A stretch of DNA of 7,473 bases, taken from assembly GCA_001643475.1 (NCBI GenBank), contig LXTK01000104.1:4984-12456 (forward strand), given 5' to 3'. Source of the stretch: Proteobacteria bacterium SPGG2 (GTDB lineage: Bacteria > Pseudomonadota > Gammaproteobacteria > Acidiferrobacterales > SPGG2). This document shows, in pieces, positions 1 to 7,336 of the stretch (positions are counted from its first letter, which is position 1; each line of letters begins with the position of its first letter). Under the pieces are notes generated by a model. That model made no database searches. It saw only the letters and a program-made list of their open reading frames with translations, and was not told the origin of the DNA. The position numbers and the translations under genes were made by a program.

Positions 1-2142
1 GATATGGCTTATGCGCCAACATGGGTGATCGACCCAGACAATCCTGGCGATGACGTGCCGCCGGTAGGTCGTTCGTCATTTGACATTGTATTCAGTAACA
101 ACGGTGCTTATGACCTCCCGTTTCCGTTCACCCGGCTGATTGAGCGCATCGAGCAACAGCTGCCACGGAAACGGTCTGGGTACTCAACCCTGAAAAAGGT
201 GCTGATCCCACTGGGCCGATCTTTACAGCGAAATACCGCCGCACCAGAATTCTTCAAGTATCCGCGCGTGATCGTGGCGGTAGATACGGAACCAGTAAGC
301 ACAACCCACGGCAGACTTATCCTATTAAAGGACCGCCTGTTTCTTGGCTATCAAGAAAAATCTCAGGTTATCGAAGTTATCAGTTATAACGAAAGCGCAG
401 CTCGCTTCGAGTTTCAAGTCGTTACCAACTACGGGCCGGAAGGCAAACCGCAAGTACATTACGCCAGTCGAGCCATCTGCACCAGTTGCCACCAAAATGC
501 AGCGCCGATCTTTCCCAAGGCCGCCTGGGACGAGACCAATGGTAACAGGGGAGTTGCTGCGCGCCTGCTCAAGGAACAGCCCGCATTTTACGGCGTGGCT
601 GCCAATTCGCCAAGCCTTGCGCCCGCCGCGATCGACAATGCCACCGATCGCGCTAACCTGTTCTCTGCTTACCAGCTGCTCTGGCGTCAGGGCTGCAGTG
701 ATGATCAAAACCCAGCGCGGGCGATTCGTTGCCGCGCTGGCGCCTTTGCTGCCATGTTGCAGCATCGCTTGGGGGCGTTTTCGCGTTTTGATAAGCGGGC
801 ACCCCTGTACAAGGACTACTTCGTTCCACTGCTGAGCAAAAACTGGCGCAAACGTTGGCCCCGTGGTCTTTACATTCCAAACCCGAACATTCCGAATCGC
901 GAACCGCTGCTGACGGCAACACCGGCGGCGGTGCCGGCGGAGCTCGACCCTCTGAACACGCGTCCGCCGTTGACGACCTGGTCGGTCGACCGCGATTTGA
1001 ACCGCGTCATTCTTGGGCTCGCCGAGTTCATCCCGGAAGCAGAACTGCGCCGACTGGATACTTATTTGTTCGGCCATGGTCTCAAAACGGGCGCGAGGCG
1101 TCAGCACTTTCGCGGTCCCTGTAAGTTCACACGGCAGGGCCGCTTGGCGGCGGGCGACCTGTTTACAGTGGCGTGCCATATGTCGAGCGAAGAAGACAGC
1201 ACGGCTTTCGACCTAGTAACGGATGTACTCATTGAAGCCGGCAAAATCACGAGCCGGTCAATCAACTCGTTAGTGATCACAGATGGTACGTTGTTCACCG
1301 GACTCACGCACTCGGGGGGGGCGATCCAGCCGAATGGCCGCCATTGGGTTGTGAATCTGGATGTGTCACGCGGGCGCAACGGGCGACATGTGCGTTTGCT
1401 TAGCGGCACCGCCGTGGCAGGCATACAGATCCGCTGGCCAAGGACAACCGACGAAATGTTTCCCCAGGAGGAACAGTTTACCGGCACTGCAACATTAACG
1501 TTGATGGACGATTTCACGCCGGTAAATGACGCCATTAGCGCCCTCGTGCAGCAGTCGGACAAAAAACGGGTCCACGTGTTTTCTAGCGAACCGTTTCGCG
1601 GAACAAAAGTAATGCAGGCGTTATTTTCGCAGCTAGGGTTAACGCCGACAGACTGGTGTTGCGACGATTTAACCAACATGCCACCGGTAAATGTCGCCTC
1701 GAGCAGCGCACCCGCCGACTTGAACTTACAGGTAAGCTTAAAGGAAAAAGCTGCGGTGCGTAGTTTCTATCGATACTGCGCGACCTGTCATAGGACACCC
1801 AGCAACTCCCCACCAAACTTCTTATACGGCGATGCAACGCAAGTACGCGCTAAACTTGCGCAGTGTGCGCCACGAATCTTGTTTCGCTTACACATGTGGC
1901 AGCTATCTGCCGATGCACGACCGAAGTCGCCCATGCCTCCAGCTAGCGTTTTGCGCAGTGCTAGGCTATCCGAGGAGCTTTGGCGCACCAGCGACGAACT
2001 GGCACATCTCAAGCAGTACGTCACAGAGCTGATGGACCTAAGCGGTGAGTCTACGTCCCACCCAGAGGAACTAATGGCAACCGGTTACGAAAACACCCCG
2101 GGTTGCCTGCCTGAACCAACAAAAAGCGCCAACGGAAACTAG
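1..2142 (+). CDS. Two-heme cytochrome c-like protein, probably periplasmic, 5' end likely truncated
   Basis: A long open frame runs in from the window edge; residue numbers here count from the ATG at base 4. Two heme c attachment motifs are visible: CTSCH at residues 159-163 and CATCH at 592-596. The first sits in a block reading CHQNAAPIFP followed by WDETNGN (175-181), which resembles a recurring heme-site pattern in large uncharacterised cytochrome proteins. The second is followed by KSPMPP with Met644, a plausible distal heme ligand, so residues about 585-690 look like a class I cytochrome c domain. The roughly 400 residues between are unassigned; Cys373 and Cys391 flank part of a stretch that looks beta-rich and could form a disulfide. 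Heme attachment and the many cysteines imply export, yet no signal peptide follows the ATG at base 4, and the frame is open at base 1, so the real start is probably upstream. Partner and substrate are unknown; electron transfer or a heme enzyme are both possible. It converges on gcvP. Confidence 0.75.
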   Translation, partial: DMAYAPTWVIDPDNPGDDVPPVGRSSFDIVFSNNGAYDLPFPFTRLIERIEQQLPRKRSGYSTLKKVLIPLGRSLQRNTAAPEFFKYPRVIVAVDTEPVSTTHGRLILLKDRLFLGYQEKSQVIEVISYNESAARFEFQVVTNYGPEGKPQVHYASRAICTSCHQNAAPIFPKAAWDETNGNRGVAARLLKEQPAFYGVAANSPSLAPAAIDNATDRANLFSAYQLLWRQGCSDDQNPARAIRCRAGAFAAMLQHRLGAFSRFDKRAPLYKDYFVPLLSKNWRKRWPRGLYIPNPNIPNREPLLTATPAAVPAELDPLNTRPPLTTWSVDRDLNRVILGLAEFIPEAELRRLDTYLFGHGLKTGARRQHFRGPCKFTRQGRLAAGDLFTVACHMSSEEDSTAFDLVTDVLIEAGKITSRSINSLVITDGTLFTGLTHSGGAIQPNGRHWVVNLDVSRGRNGRHVRLLSGTAVAGIQIRWPRTTDEMFPQEEQFTGTATLTLMDDFTPVNDAISALVQQSDKKRVHVFSSEPFRGTKVMQALFSQLGLTPTDWCCDDLTNMPPVNVASSSAPADLNLQVSLKEKAAVRSFYRYCATCHRTPSNSPPNFLYGDATQVRAKLAQCAPRILFRLHMWQLSADARPKSPMPPASVLRSARLSEELWRTSDELAHLKQYVTELMDLSGESTSHPEELMATGYENTPGCLPEPTKSANGN

Positions 2143-2162
2143 CGCCGTATTTTCAAGCGCTT
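2121..2162 (-). terminator. Candidate intrinsic terminator of the gcvT-gcvP cluster
   Basis: Read on the minus strand just after the gcvP stop codon, AAGCGC (2162-2157) pairs with GCGCTT (2129-2124). An inner 4-bp stem ACGG/CCGT (2148-2145 with 2135-2132) lies between them. The distal arm runs directly into a T tract, GCGCTTTTTG, ending at 2121. The stem is interrupted and short, so strength is uncertain. The element overlaps the last codons of the convergent cytochrome-like gene. On the plus strand an outer stem, GGTTGCCT (2101-2108) with AGGCAACC (2163-2170), encloses it and is followed by TTTT (2171-2174), so the region might act in both directions. Confidence 0.35.
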
Positions 2163-5067
2163 AGGCAACCTTTTCGTAATCCGATATGGGCGGACAAGAA
2201 CAAATAAGATTGCGGTCGCCATAGACGTTATCGATGCGGCCGACTGGCGGCCAGTATTTGTCCTCACGTAGCGCAGGTAATGGGAAGAACGCTTCTTCTC
2301 TAGAGTAAGGCCGCGACCATTCGTCTTCCAGCAATAAGTGATGGGTGTGTGGCGCGTTGCGTAGAAGATTATCGACAGGGTCTGCTTTGCCAGCTTCGAT
2401 AGCCGCGATCTCTTTGCGAATGGCGATCATAGCGTCACAGAAACGATCCATTTCACGCTTGGCCTCACTTTCGGTGGGCTCGATCATTAGTGTTTCGGCT
2501 ACCGGAAACGACATAGTTGGTGCATGGAAACCATAATCAACCAACCGTTTAGCAACATCTTCCACTGTGATGCCACAAGATTCCTTGATCGGACGCAAAT
2601 CAACGATACATTCATGCGCGACCATCCCGTTCTTGCCCGTATAGAGCACCGGGTAATGTGGCGCTAAGCGATGGGCAATATAGTTTGCGTTTAGGATCGC
2701 AACCTCCGTCGCGCGACGTAATCCCGCCGCCCCCATCATCGCGATGTAGGCCCAAGAAATAGGAAGGATACCAGCAGACCCCCACGGTGCCGCCGCCACT
2801 GCACCAATTGTACCGGCATCACTCGCCGCTGGATTAACGCCATCGACGACTGGATGGTCGGGCAAGAAGGGAGCGAGATGAGCGACGACACCAATGGGGC
2901 CCATCCCCGGGCCCCCACCACCATGCGGAATGCAAAATGTCTTGTGCAGATTGATATGAGAAACATCGGCACCGATCTCGGCCGGTTTGCAAATTCCGAC
3001 AAGCGCGTTCAGGTTAGCACCGTCCATGTAAACTTGCCCGCCATGATCATGAATGATCTGACAGATCTCCCGAATTGCTTCTTCAAACACGCCGTGCGTT
3101 GAGGGATAGGTAATCATTAGTGCTGCCAAATTATCGCGGTGTCGCTGCGACTTTGCCTTTAAGTCTTCTACATCGACGTTACCTTGTTGATCACAGGCAA
3201 CAACCACTACTTTCAGGCCTGCCATTCGAGCGCTGGCAGGGTTGGTACCGTGCGCCGATGCGGGAATCAAACAGATATCGCGGTGCCCTTCCCCCCGTGT
3301 CTCATGGTATTTTCGAATGGTTAACAAACCCGCGTACTCGCCCTGTGAGCCGGCATTGGGTTGCATCGATATCGCGTCAAATCCGGTTATCTCACACAGC
3401 ATATCCTCGAGCTCTTCGAACAACTGCTGATAGCCCTGCGCTTGTTCCAGTGGTGCAAACGGGTGCATGGCGCTGAATTGGCGATAGGTAACCGGGGTCA
3501 TTTCGGTAGTCGCATTCAATTTCATGGTGCACGAACCGAGCGGGATCATAGCCCGATCGAGCGCGATGTCTTTGGCCGCTAACCATCGCAAGTAACGCAG
3601 CATCTCCGTTTCCGCATGGTAGAGGTGAAATACCGGGTGAGTTAAGAACTTGCTCGTGCGACGCAGGTTCTCTGGGATGCAGTCTTGCACCGCAGCATCG
3701 AGCTCGTCGATATCCAGGCGCTCACTGGCCTTGGTGGCAAAGACACGCCAGAGTGTCCTCAAGTTAGTGCGACGCGTTGTTTCGTCGAACGAGATACCCA
3801 AATGATCAGCATCAACAATGCGTAGGTTGATACGAGACTCACGCGCGCGTGCCGCAATACGAGCCGCTTGGCCGCGCACACGAACTGTCAATGTGTCGAA
3901 GAAGGTGTCATGTACGACGTTGAACCCAAGACGCCGCAGTCCCTCGGCAAGGATTAGAGTCATGCGATGCACTTTGCCCGCGATCATTGATAAGCCATCG
4001 GGTCCATGGTAGATCGCATATAGTGCGGCAATGATTGCAAGTAATACTTGCGATGTACAAATATTGCTGGTGGCCTTTTCACGACGGATATGTTGCTCGC
4101 GTGTTTGCAACGCCATCCGCAACGCCGGCTTGCCTTGCGCATCTATCGACACGCCGATGATGCGTCCAGGGGTGGAACGTTTATAGGCATCGCGGGTGGC
4201 AAAAAAGGCAGCGTGCGGACCCCCGTATCCCGTCGGTACGCCGAAGCGCTGAGCACTGCCGACGACAATGTCTGCACCCATCTCCCCGGGTGGCTTCAAC
4301 AACACGAGACTCAGGAGATCGGTCGCCACCGTGACCAACGCTTGCTGGTTGTGGGCCTGTTCACTTACTTCGCTAATATCATGGGCAGCCCCACTCGATC
4401 CGGGATATTGAAGCAAGACGCCGAAATACTCGTGTTTACCCAGCTCCCGGTAGACGTCACCAACAACAACCTCGAATCCCATTGGCCGGGCACGTGTCTG
4501 CACAACCGCGATGGTCTGTGGATGGCAGTCATGCGATACAAAGAATGTATTAGATTTACTCTTGGACACTCGCTTTGACATGGCCATCGCCTCCGCCGCG
4601 GCGGTGGCTTCATCCAATAGCGAGGCGTTCGCAAGTTCCATCCCGGTGAGATCCATAATCATTTGCTGGAAACTCAAGAGCACTTCCAGTCGACCTTGGC
4701 TAACCTCCGCCTGATAGGGCGTATAGGCCGTATACCAGCCAGGATTTTCCAAGACATTGCGTTTGATGACCCCCGGTAACATCGTACCGGAATAACCCAT
4801 CCCAATCATGGAAACAAAGACCTTGTTTCTTTCGCGCATCCTACGCATATAGGTCACTGTCGCACGCTCGCTTTTGGCTGGCGGTAAATCGAGTTCATCG
4901 GGCGAAATGATGGCAGACGGCACTGCCTTATCTATCAATGCATCGAGCGAATCCAGCCCTAAAGCACTCAGCATTTCGGCTATCTGTTCCTCTCCGGGGC
5001 CGATGTGGCGACGGATAAAATCGCCGCGCATTTCCAGTTCTTCCAAAGAGCGTCGTGACTGTGGCAT
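2161..5067 (-). CDS. gcvP: Glycine dehydrogenase (aminomethyl-transferring), P-protein of the glycine cleavage system
   Basis: This PLP enzyme decarboxylates glycine and passes the aminomethyl group to the lipoyl arm of GcvH in the cytoplasm. At 968 residues it is the full-length single-chain form (E. coli GcvP is about 957), not the split GcvPA/GcvPB type. The N-terminal half carries the conserved HIGP motif (from residue 21), [20 protein letters not shown] and [18 protein letters not shown]. The C-terminal half carries GSCTMKLN (around Cys513), [13 protein letters not shown] and HGTNPASA. The PLP Schiff-base lysine is Lys709 in [10 protein letters not shown], followed by the glycine-rich loop GGGGPGMGP. 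The C-terminus, [15 protein letters not shown], is typical. The ATG at 5067 is preceded by GGAG six bases upstream and gives the usual distance to HIGP, so I prefer it to the internal Met13. It lies 88 bp downstream of gcvT on the same strand and is probably co-transcribed with it. No frameshift or missing key residue was seen. Confidence 0.98.
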   Translation of the reverse strand: MPQSRRSLEELEMRGDFIRRHIGPGEEQIAEMLSALGLDSLDALIDKAVPSAIISPDELDLPPAKSERATVTYMRRMRERNKVFVSMIGMGYSGTMLPGVIKRNVLENPGWYTAYTPYQAEVSQGRLEVLLSFQQMIMDLTGMELANASLLDEATAAAEAMAMSKRVSKSKSNTFFVSHDCHPQTIAVVQTRARPMGFEVVVGDVYRELGKHEYFGVLLQYPGSSGAAHDISEVSEQAHNQQALVTVATDLLSLVLLKPPGEMGADIVVGSAQRFGVPTGYGGPHAAFFATRDAYKRSTPGRIIGVSIDAQGKPALRMALQTREQHIRREKATSNICTSQVLLAIIAALYAIYHGPDGLSMIAGKVHRMTLILAEGLRRLGFNVVHDTFFDTLTVRVRGQAARIAARARESRINLRIVDADHLGISFDETTRRTNLRTLWRVFATKASERLDIDELDAAVQDCIPENLRRTSKFLTHPVFHLYHAETEMLRYLRWLAAKDIALDRAMIPLGSCTMKLNATTEMTPVTYRQFSAMHPFAPLEQAQGYQQLFEELEDMLCEITGFDAISMQPNAGSQGEYAGLLTIRKYHETRGEGHRDICLIPASAHGTNPASARMAGLKVVVVACDQQGNVDVEDLKAKSQRHRDNLAALMITYPSTHGVFEEAIREICQIIHDHGGQVYMDGANLNALVGICKPAEIGADVSHINLHKTFCIPHGGGGPGMGPIGVVAHLAPFLPDHPVVDGVNPAASDAGTIGAVAAAPWGSAGILPISWAYIAMMGAAGLRRATEVAILNANYIAHRLAPHYPVLYTGKNGMVAHECIVDLRPIKESCGITVEDVAKRLVDYGFHAPTMSFPVAETLMIEPTESEAKREMDRFCDAMIAIRKEIAAIEAGKADPVDNLLRNAPHTHHLLLEDEWSRPYSREEAFFPLPALREDKYWPPVGRIDNVYGDRNLICSCPPISDYEKVA

Positions 5068-5073
5068 GAATGT

Positions 5074-5077
5074 CTCC
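5074..5077 (-). promoter_or_regulatory. Ribosome binding site of gcvP
   Basis: GGAG on the minus strand stands six bases before the ATG at 5067. It supports that start over the downstream in-frame Met13. Confidence 0.7.
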
Positions 5078-5109
5078 GGGATGATTTTAACTAACGAGTT
5101 GTAAGGACA

Positions 5110-5155
5110 AGGACCGCTTACGGTGATGATTCATTTCTGGTCCTCGGCCGTAAGC
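5110..5155 (-). repeat. Two overlapping inverted repeats in the gcvT-gcvP intergenic gap
   Basis: The 88-bp gap between gcvT and gcvP contains an 8-bp perfect inverted repeat, GCTTACGG (5116-5123) with CCGTAAGC (5148-5155), which begins right after the gcvT stop codon. A second, 6-bp repeat, AGGACC (5110-5115) with GGTCCT (5139-5144), is interleaved with it in the order a-b-a'-b'. The two stems could therefore form as alternatives or together as a pseudoknot. A tandem AAGGAC pair (5103-5114) overlaps one arm. No T tract follows either stem on the minus strand, so this does not look like a standard intrinsic terminator. A role in mRNA processing or in setting the gcvT:gcvP ratio is possible but only inferred. 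Confidence 0.4.
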
Positions 5156-6292
5156 TTATCCACGATAATAACGTTGCTTAACAAAAGGGAGCTTAACGAC
5201 ATTTACTGGGTGTTGTCGGCCGCGCACTATGGCTTGGAGCTCGGTATCCGGGCGTGCGAGCGCAGTATCAACATAACCCATGGCCACTGGGCCGCCTACG
5301 GTAGGCCCATAACCACCGCTAGTGACCAACCCTACCTTGGCACCCTCGGCGTCGACCAGCTCTGCCCCTTCCCGCACCGGCGCTTTCCCCTGTGGGCGAA
5401 TGCCGACGCGTTTACGGATGGCCCCACCCGCGAGTTGGCCCAGGATTACATCTGCCCCCGGAAAACCGCCAGCCCGCGCACCATCGTGCCGACGCACCTT
5501 GGACAGCGCCCAGTTTAGACTGGCCTCTACCGGTGTGGTTTCGGTATCGATGTCATGGCCGTAAAGACAAAGACCTGCTTCCAGGCGTAATGAATCACGC
5601 GCGCCCAGGCCAATGGCGGCTATTTCCTCCTCAGCCAATAGCGTGCGTGCCAGTGTTTCCGCCTGGTCGTTGGCCACCGAGATCTCAAAGCCGTCCTCGC
5701 CCGTATATCCGGATCGACTGACAAAACAATCGGCGCCGGCGATTCGCATGCGACCAGTAGTCATAAATAAAAGCTCAGACGCTGACGGTGCCAGTCGATC
5801 CATCACCATCGCCGCCTTGGGACCTTGCAGTGCGAGTAGTGCGCGATCGGTCAAGACCTCGATCTCACAGCTGGCGGCCAAATGCTTACGCAAATGAGCC
5901 TCATCCTGCTGCTTGCAAGCCGCGTTCACCACTACGAATAGGGAGTCGTCGGCGTTGCTGATCATCAGGTCATCGAGGATGCCGCCAGCGTCGTTTGTAA
6001 ATAACGCGTAGCGTTGGCGATTTGGTTCGAGGTCGATTACATCGACCGGTACCAGCGACTCTAATGCCGCCGCCGCCCCACTGCCACGCAAACGGATTTG
6101 CCCCATATGCGATACATCGAACAAACCGGCATGCGTACGTGTATGCTGATGCTCTTCAATAATGCCGGAAGGATACTGTACCGGCATGTGGTAACCCGCG
6201 AACGGCACCATCTTGGCCCCTAACTCTAGGTGCAGGGCGTAAAGTGGTGTCCGCGCCAGTGAGGGCTGGGATGGGGAGCTGCCGCCAGTCAT
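5156..6292 (-). CDS. gcvT: Aminomethyltransferase, T-protein of the glycine cleavage system
   Basis: GcvT moves the one-carbon unit from the aminomethyl-lipoyl arm of GcvH to tetrahydrofolate, giving 5,10-methylene-THF and ammonia. The 378 residues are close to the family length (E. coli 364); the excess is mainly a Ser/Pro-rich N-terminal lead of about 12 residues before TPLY. Visible family motifs are FAGYHMPVQY (31-40), FDVSHMGQ (58-65), GGILDDL (103-109), SRSGYTGEDGFEI (192-204) and ARDSLRLEAGL (231-241). I recall the Asp pair 107-108 as holding the catalytic folate-site Asp. The C-terminal GCV_T_C barrel spans about 275-370 and contains TSGGYGPTVGGPVAMGYV. The start at 6292 has AGGAG six bases upstream and no better in-frame Met follows before the conserved core. 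The SGGYGPTVG version of the C-terminal motif and the intact core favour true GcvT over the YgfZ, dimethylglycine dehydrogenase or sarcosine oxidase relatives, and the adjacent gcvP confirms the role. It is the first gene of the leftward cluster. Confidence 0.97.
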   Translation of the reverse strand: MTGGSSPSQPSLARTPLYALHLELGAKMVPFAGYHMPVQYPSGIIEEHQHTRTHAGLFDVSHMGQIRLRGSGAAAALESLVPVDVIDLEPNRQRYALFTNDAGGILDDLMISNADDSLFVVVNAACKQQDEAHLRKHLAASCEIEVLTDRALLALQGPKAAMVMDRLAPSASELLFMTTGRMRIAGADCFVSRSGYTGEDGFEISVANDQAETLARTLLAEEEIAAIGLGARDSLRLEAGLCLYGHDIDTETTPVEASLNWALSKVRRHDGARAGGFPGADVILGQLAGGAIRKRVGIRPQGKAPVREGAELVDAEGAKVGLVTSGGYGPTVGGPVAMGYVDTALARPDTELQAIVRGRQHPVNVVKLPFVKQRYYRG

Positions 6293-6298
6293 GTGATT

Positions 6299-6303
6299 CT
6301 CCT
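6299..6303 (-). promoter_or_regulatory. Ribosome binding site of gcvT
   Basis: AGGAG on the minus strand lies six bases before the ATG at 6292, a near-ideal Shine-Dalgarno sequence that supports this start. Confidence 0.75.
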
Positions 6304-6408
6304 GTTTCTGATTGTTGGGCTTCGCAGCTCAAATTCAACGACAGCGGGCCGCTCGCGGAACAGACAACTAGATTACCATTGCCCCTGGTGTTTTAAAAAC
6401 CGGCGCCC

Positions 6409-6412
6409 GAGG
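6409..6412 (+). promoter_or_regulatory. Ribosome binding site of the EamA transporter
   Basis: GAGG stands seven bases before the ATG at 6420 and supports that start, which also places the first membrane segment directly at the N-terminus as is usual for this family. Confidence 0.55.
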
Positions 6413-6419
6413 CCAATCA

Positions 6420-7313
6420 ATGCCGTATCAACTGCTTTATTTGTTCACCGTCCTAATATGGGGTTCGACCTGGTTGGCGATTACGTTCCAGCTGGGTGTG
6501 GTTGATCCCATATGGTCTGTTGCCTATCGTTTTGCGCTTGCTGCTGCTGCACTCATGGTGTTTTGTCTGGTCACTCGCCGGGGGCTGCGATTCGGCCTGC
6601 GCGACCACGGCTTTATGGCCCTACAAGGCACATTTCTTTTTTGTCTCAATTACATCCTCTTCTATTTCTCTATTGAGCATGTGACCAGCGGTTTAATCGC
6701 GGTCATCTTCTCGACCATCGTATTCATGAACATCGTCAATGGGGCGATGCTATTAGGTACACCCATACGTGCTCGCGTGCTGGCTGGTGCTAGTTTGGGT
6801 CTACTTGGTATCACATTGGTGTTCTGGCCTGAGTTTCGAGCCTTTTCCGCCTCCAGTGCGACCATAATCGGGGTCAGTCTGGCGGTAGTCGCCACTTGGT
6901 TCGCATCACTGGGAAATATGGCGTCGTTACGAAATCAACGTGCTGGCCTAGGCGTGATCGAAAGTAATACTTTTGGTATGGCCTATGGTGCCGCCTTGAC
7001 GACCATCGTTGCATTGGTGGTTGGCGTCGAGTTTCGTTTTGATTGGTCGTTGAGTTATGTCGGTTCCTTGGTCTATCTCTCGATAGTCGGCTCCGTCATT
7101 GCGTTTGGTTGTTACCTGAGCCTACTCGGGCGTATCGGTGCAGACAGAGGCGCTTACACTGGTGTGATGTTTCCGATTGTCGCCCTGGTGCTTTCAACGC
7201 TGTTCGAAGGCTACACATGGAGTGGCCCCGTATTCATCGGCGTCGTCATGGCATTGGCCGGAAATGTGCTAGTTCTCACCCGTACCAAGCAAAGCGATAC
7301 ACCCGCTGGCTAG
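6420..7313 (+). CDS. EamA-family drug/metabolite (DMT superfamily) inner-membrane transporter
   Basis: The 297-residue protein is strongly hydrophobic and matches the ten-helix layout of EamA transporters, made of two repeats of about 140 residues. Likely membrane segments are at 4-23, 32-52, 65-84, 89-110, 118-136, 146-166, 182-203, 213-234, 244-262 and 268-286. Family hallmarks are the N-terminal IWGSTWLA (13-20), YRFALAAAAL (36-45) at the start of helix 2, and the second-repeat end LFEGYTWSG (261-269) with Glu263, the counterpart of the common LGE motif before the last helix. The short basic loop VTRRGLRFGLRDH (51-63) and the C-terminal tail TRTKQSDTPAG are probably cytoplasmic. Members export or import amino acids, sugars, nucleosides or drugs, and the sequence alone does not settle the substrate. 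The gene is divergent from gcvT, so a glycine- or amino-acid-related role is conceivable but weakly supported. It converges on the partial gene at the right edge, with 23 bp between stop codons. Confidence 0.9.
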   Translation: MPYQLLYLFTVLIWGSTWLAITFQLGVVDPIWSVAYRFALAAAALMVFCLVTRRGLRFGLRDHGFMALQGTFLFCLNYILFYFSIEHVTSGLIAVIFSTIVFMNIVNGAMLLGTPIRARVLAGASLGLLGITLVFWPEFRAFSASSATIIGVSLAVVATWFASLGNMASLRNQRAGLGVIESNTFGMAYGAALTTIVALVVGVEFRFDWSLSYVGSLVYLSIVGSVIAFGCYLSLLGRIGADRGAYTGVMFPIVALVLSTLFEGYTWSGPVFIGVVMALAGNVLVLTRTKQSDTPAG

Positions 7314-7336
7314 TTACGTGCTGCCCACGCGGCAAA

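Larger units (their letters stand above)
6293..6419. promoter_or_regulatory. Divergent promoter region between gcvT and the EamA transporter
   Basis: This 127-bp gap must supply the promoters of both flanking genes. For gcvT, a weak candidate on the minus strand is TTTAAA (6397-6392), a 16-bp spacer and TAATCT (6375-6370), the latter preceded by an extended -10 TGG; this would leave a leader of roughly 70 nt. A short palindrome GTTTTAAAAAC (6390-6400) overlaps the -35 candidate and could be an operator. No convincing promoter hexamers were found for the transporter. I looked for glycine riboswitch aptamer features and for a PurR-type box and saw neither. Confidence 0.4.

Noticed and set aside
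627..652. An 8-bp inverted repeat, CGCGATCG and CGATCGCG, with a 10-nt loop inside the cytochrome-like gene
   Set aside because: The left arm is itself palindromic and the element sits mid-gene in GC-rich sequence; pairs of this size are expected by chance in a window this long.
325..1179. A 284-codon open frame on the minus strand, antisense to the cytochrome-like gene, and a further 192-codon one at 1101-1679
   Set aside because: Composition is low-complexity and rich in Arg, Ala and Val without any recognisable motif, and both lie wholly opposite a gene with clear heme motifs. They look like shadow frames of GC-rich codon usage.
4048..4578. A 176-codon plus-strand open frame inside gcvP
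   Set aside because: It is antisense to a fully conserved part of gcvP, has no recognisable domain and is best explained as a shadow frame.
5068..5155. A relic or very small gcvH between gcvT and gcvP
   Set aside because: GcvH needs about 125-130 codons and the gap is 88 bp, with no lipoyl-lysine motif in any frame.
6293..6419. Possible glycine riboswitch ahead of gcvT
   Set aside because: The leader is short and I could not find the conserved aptamer core or the paired tandem arrangement; a covariance model search (Rfam RF00504) would settle it.
7314..7336. A small TGCC/GGCA hairpin just after the transporter stop codon as an intrinsic terminator
   Set aside because: The stem is only four base pairs with no following T tract on either strand.
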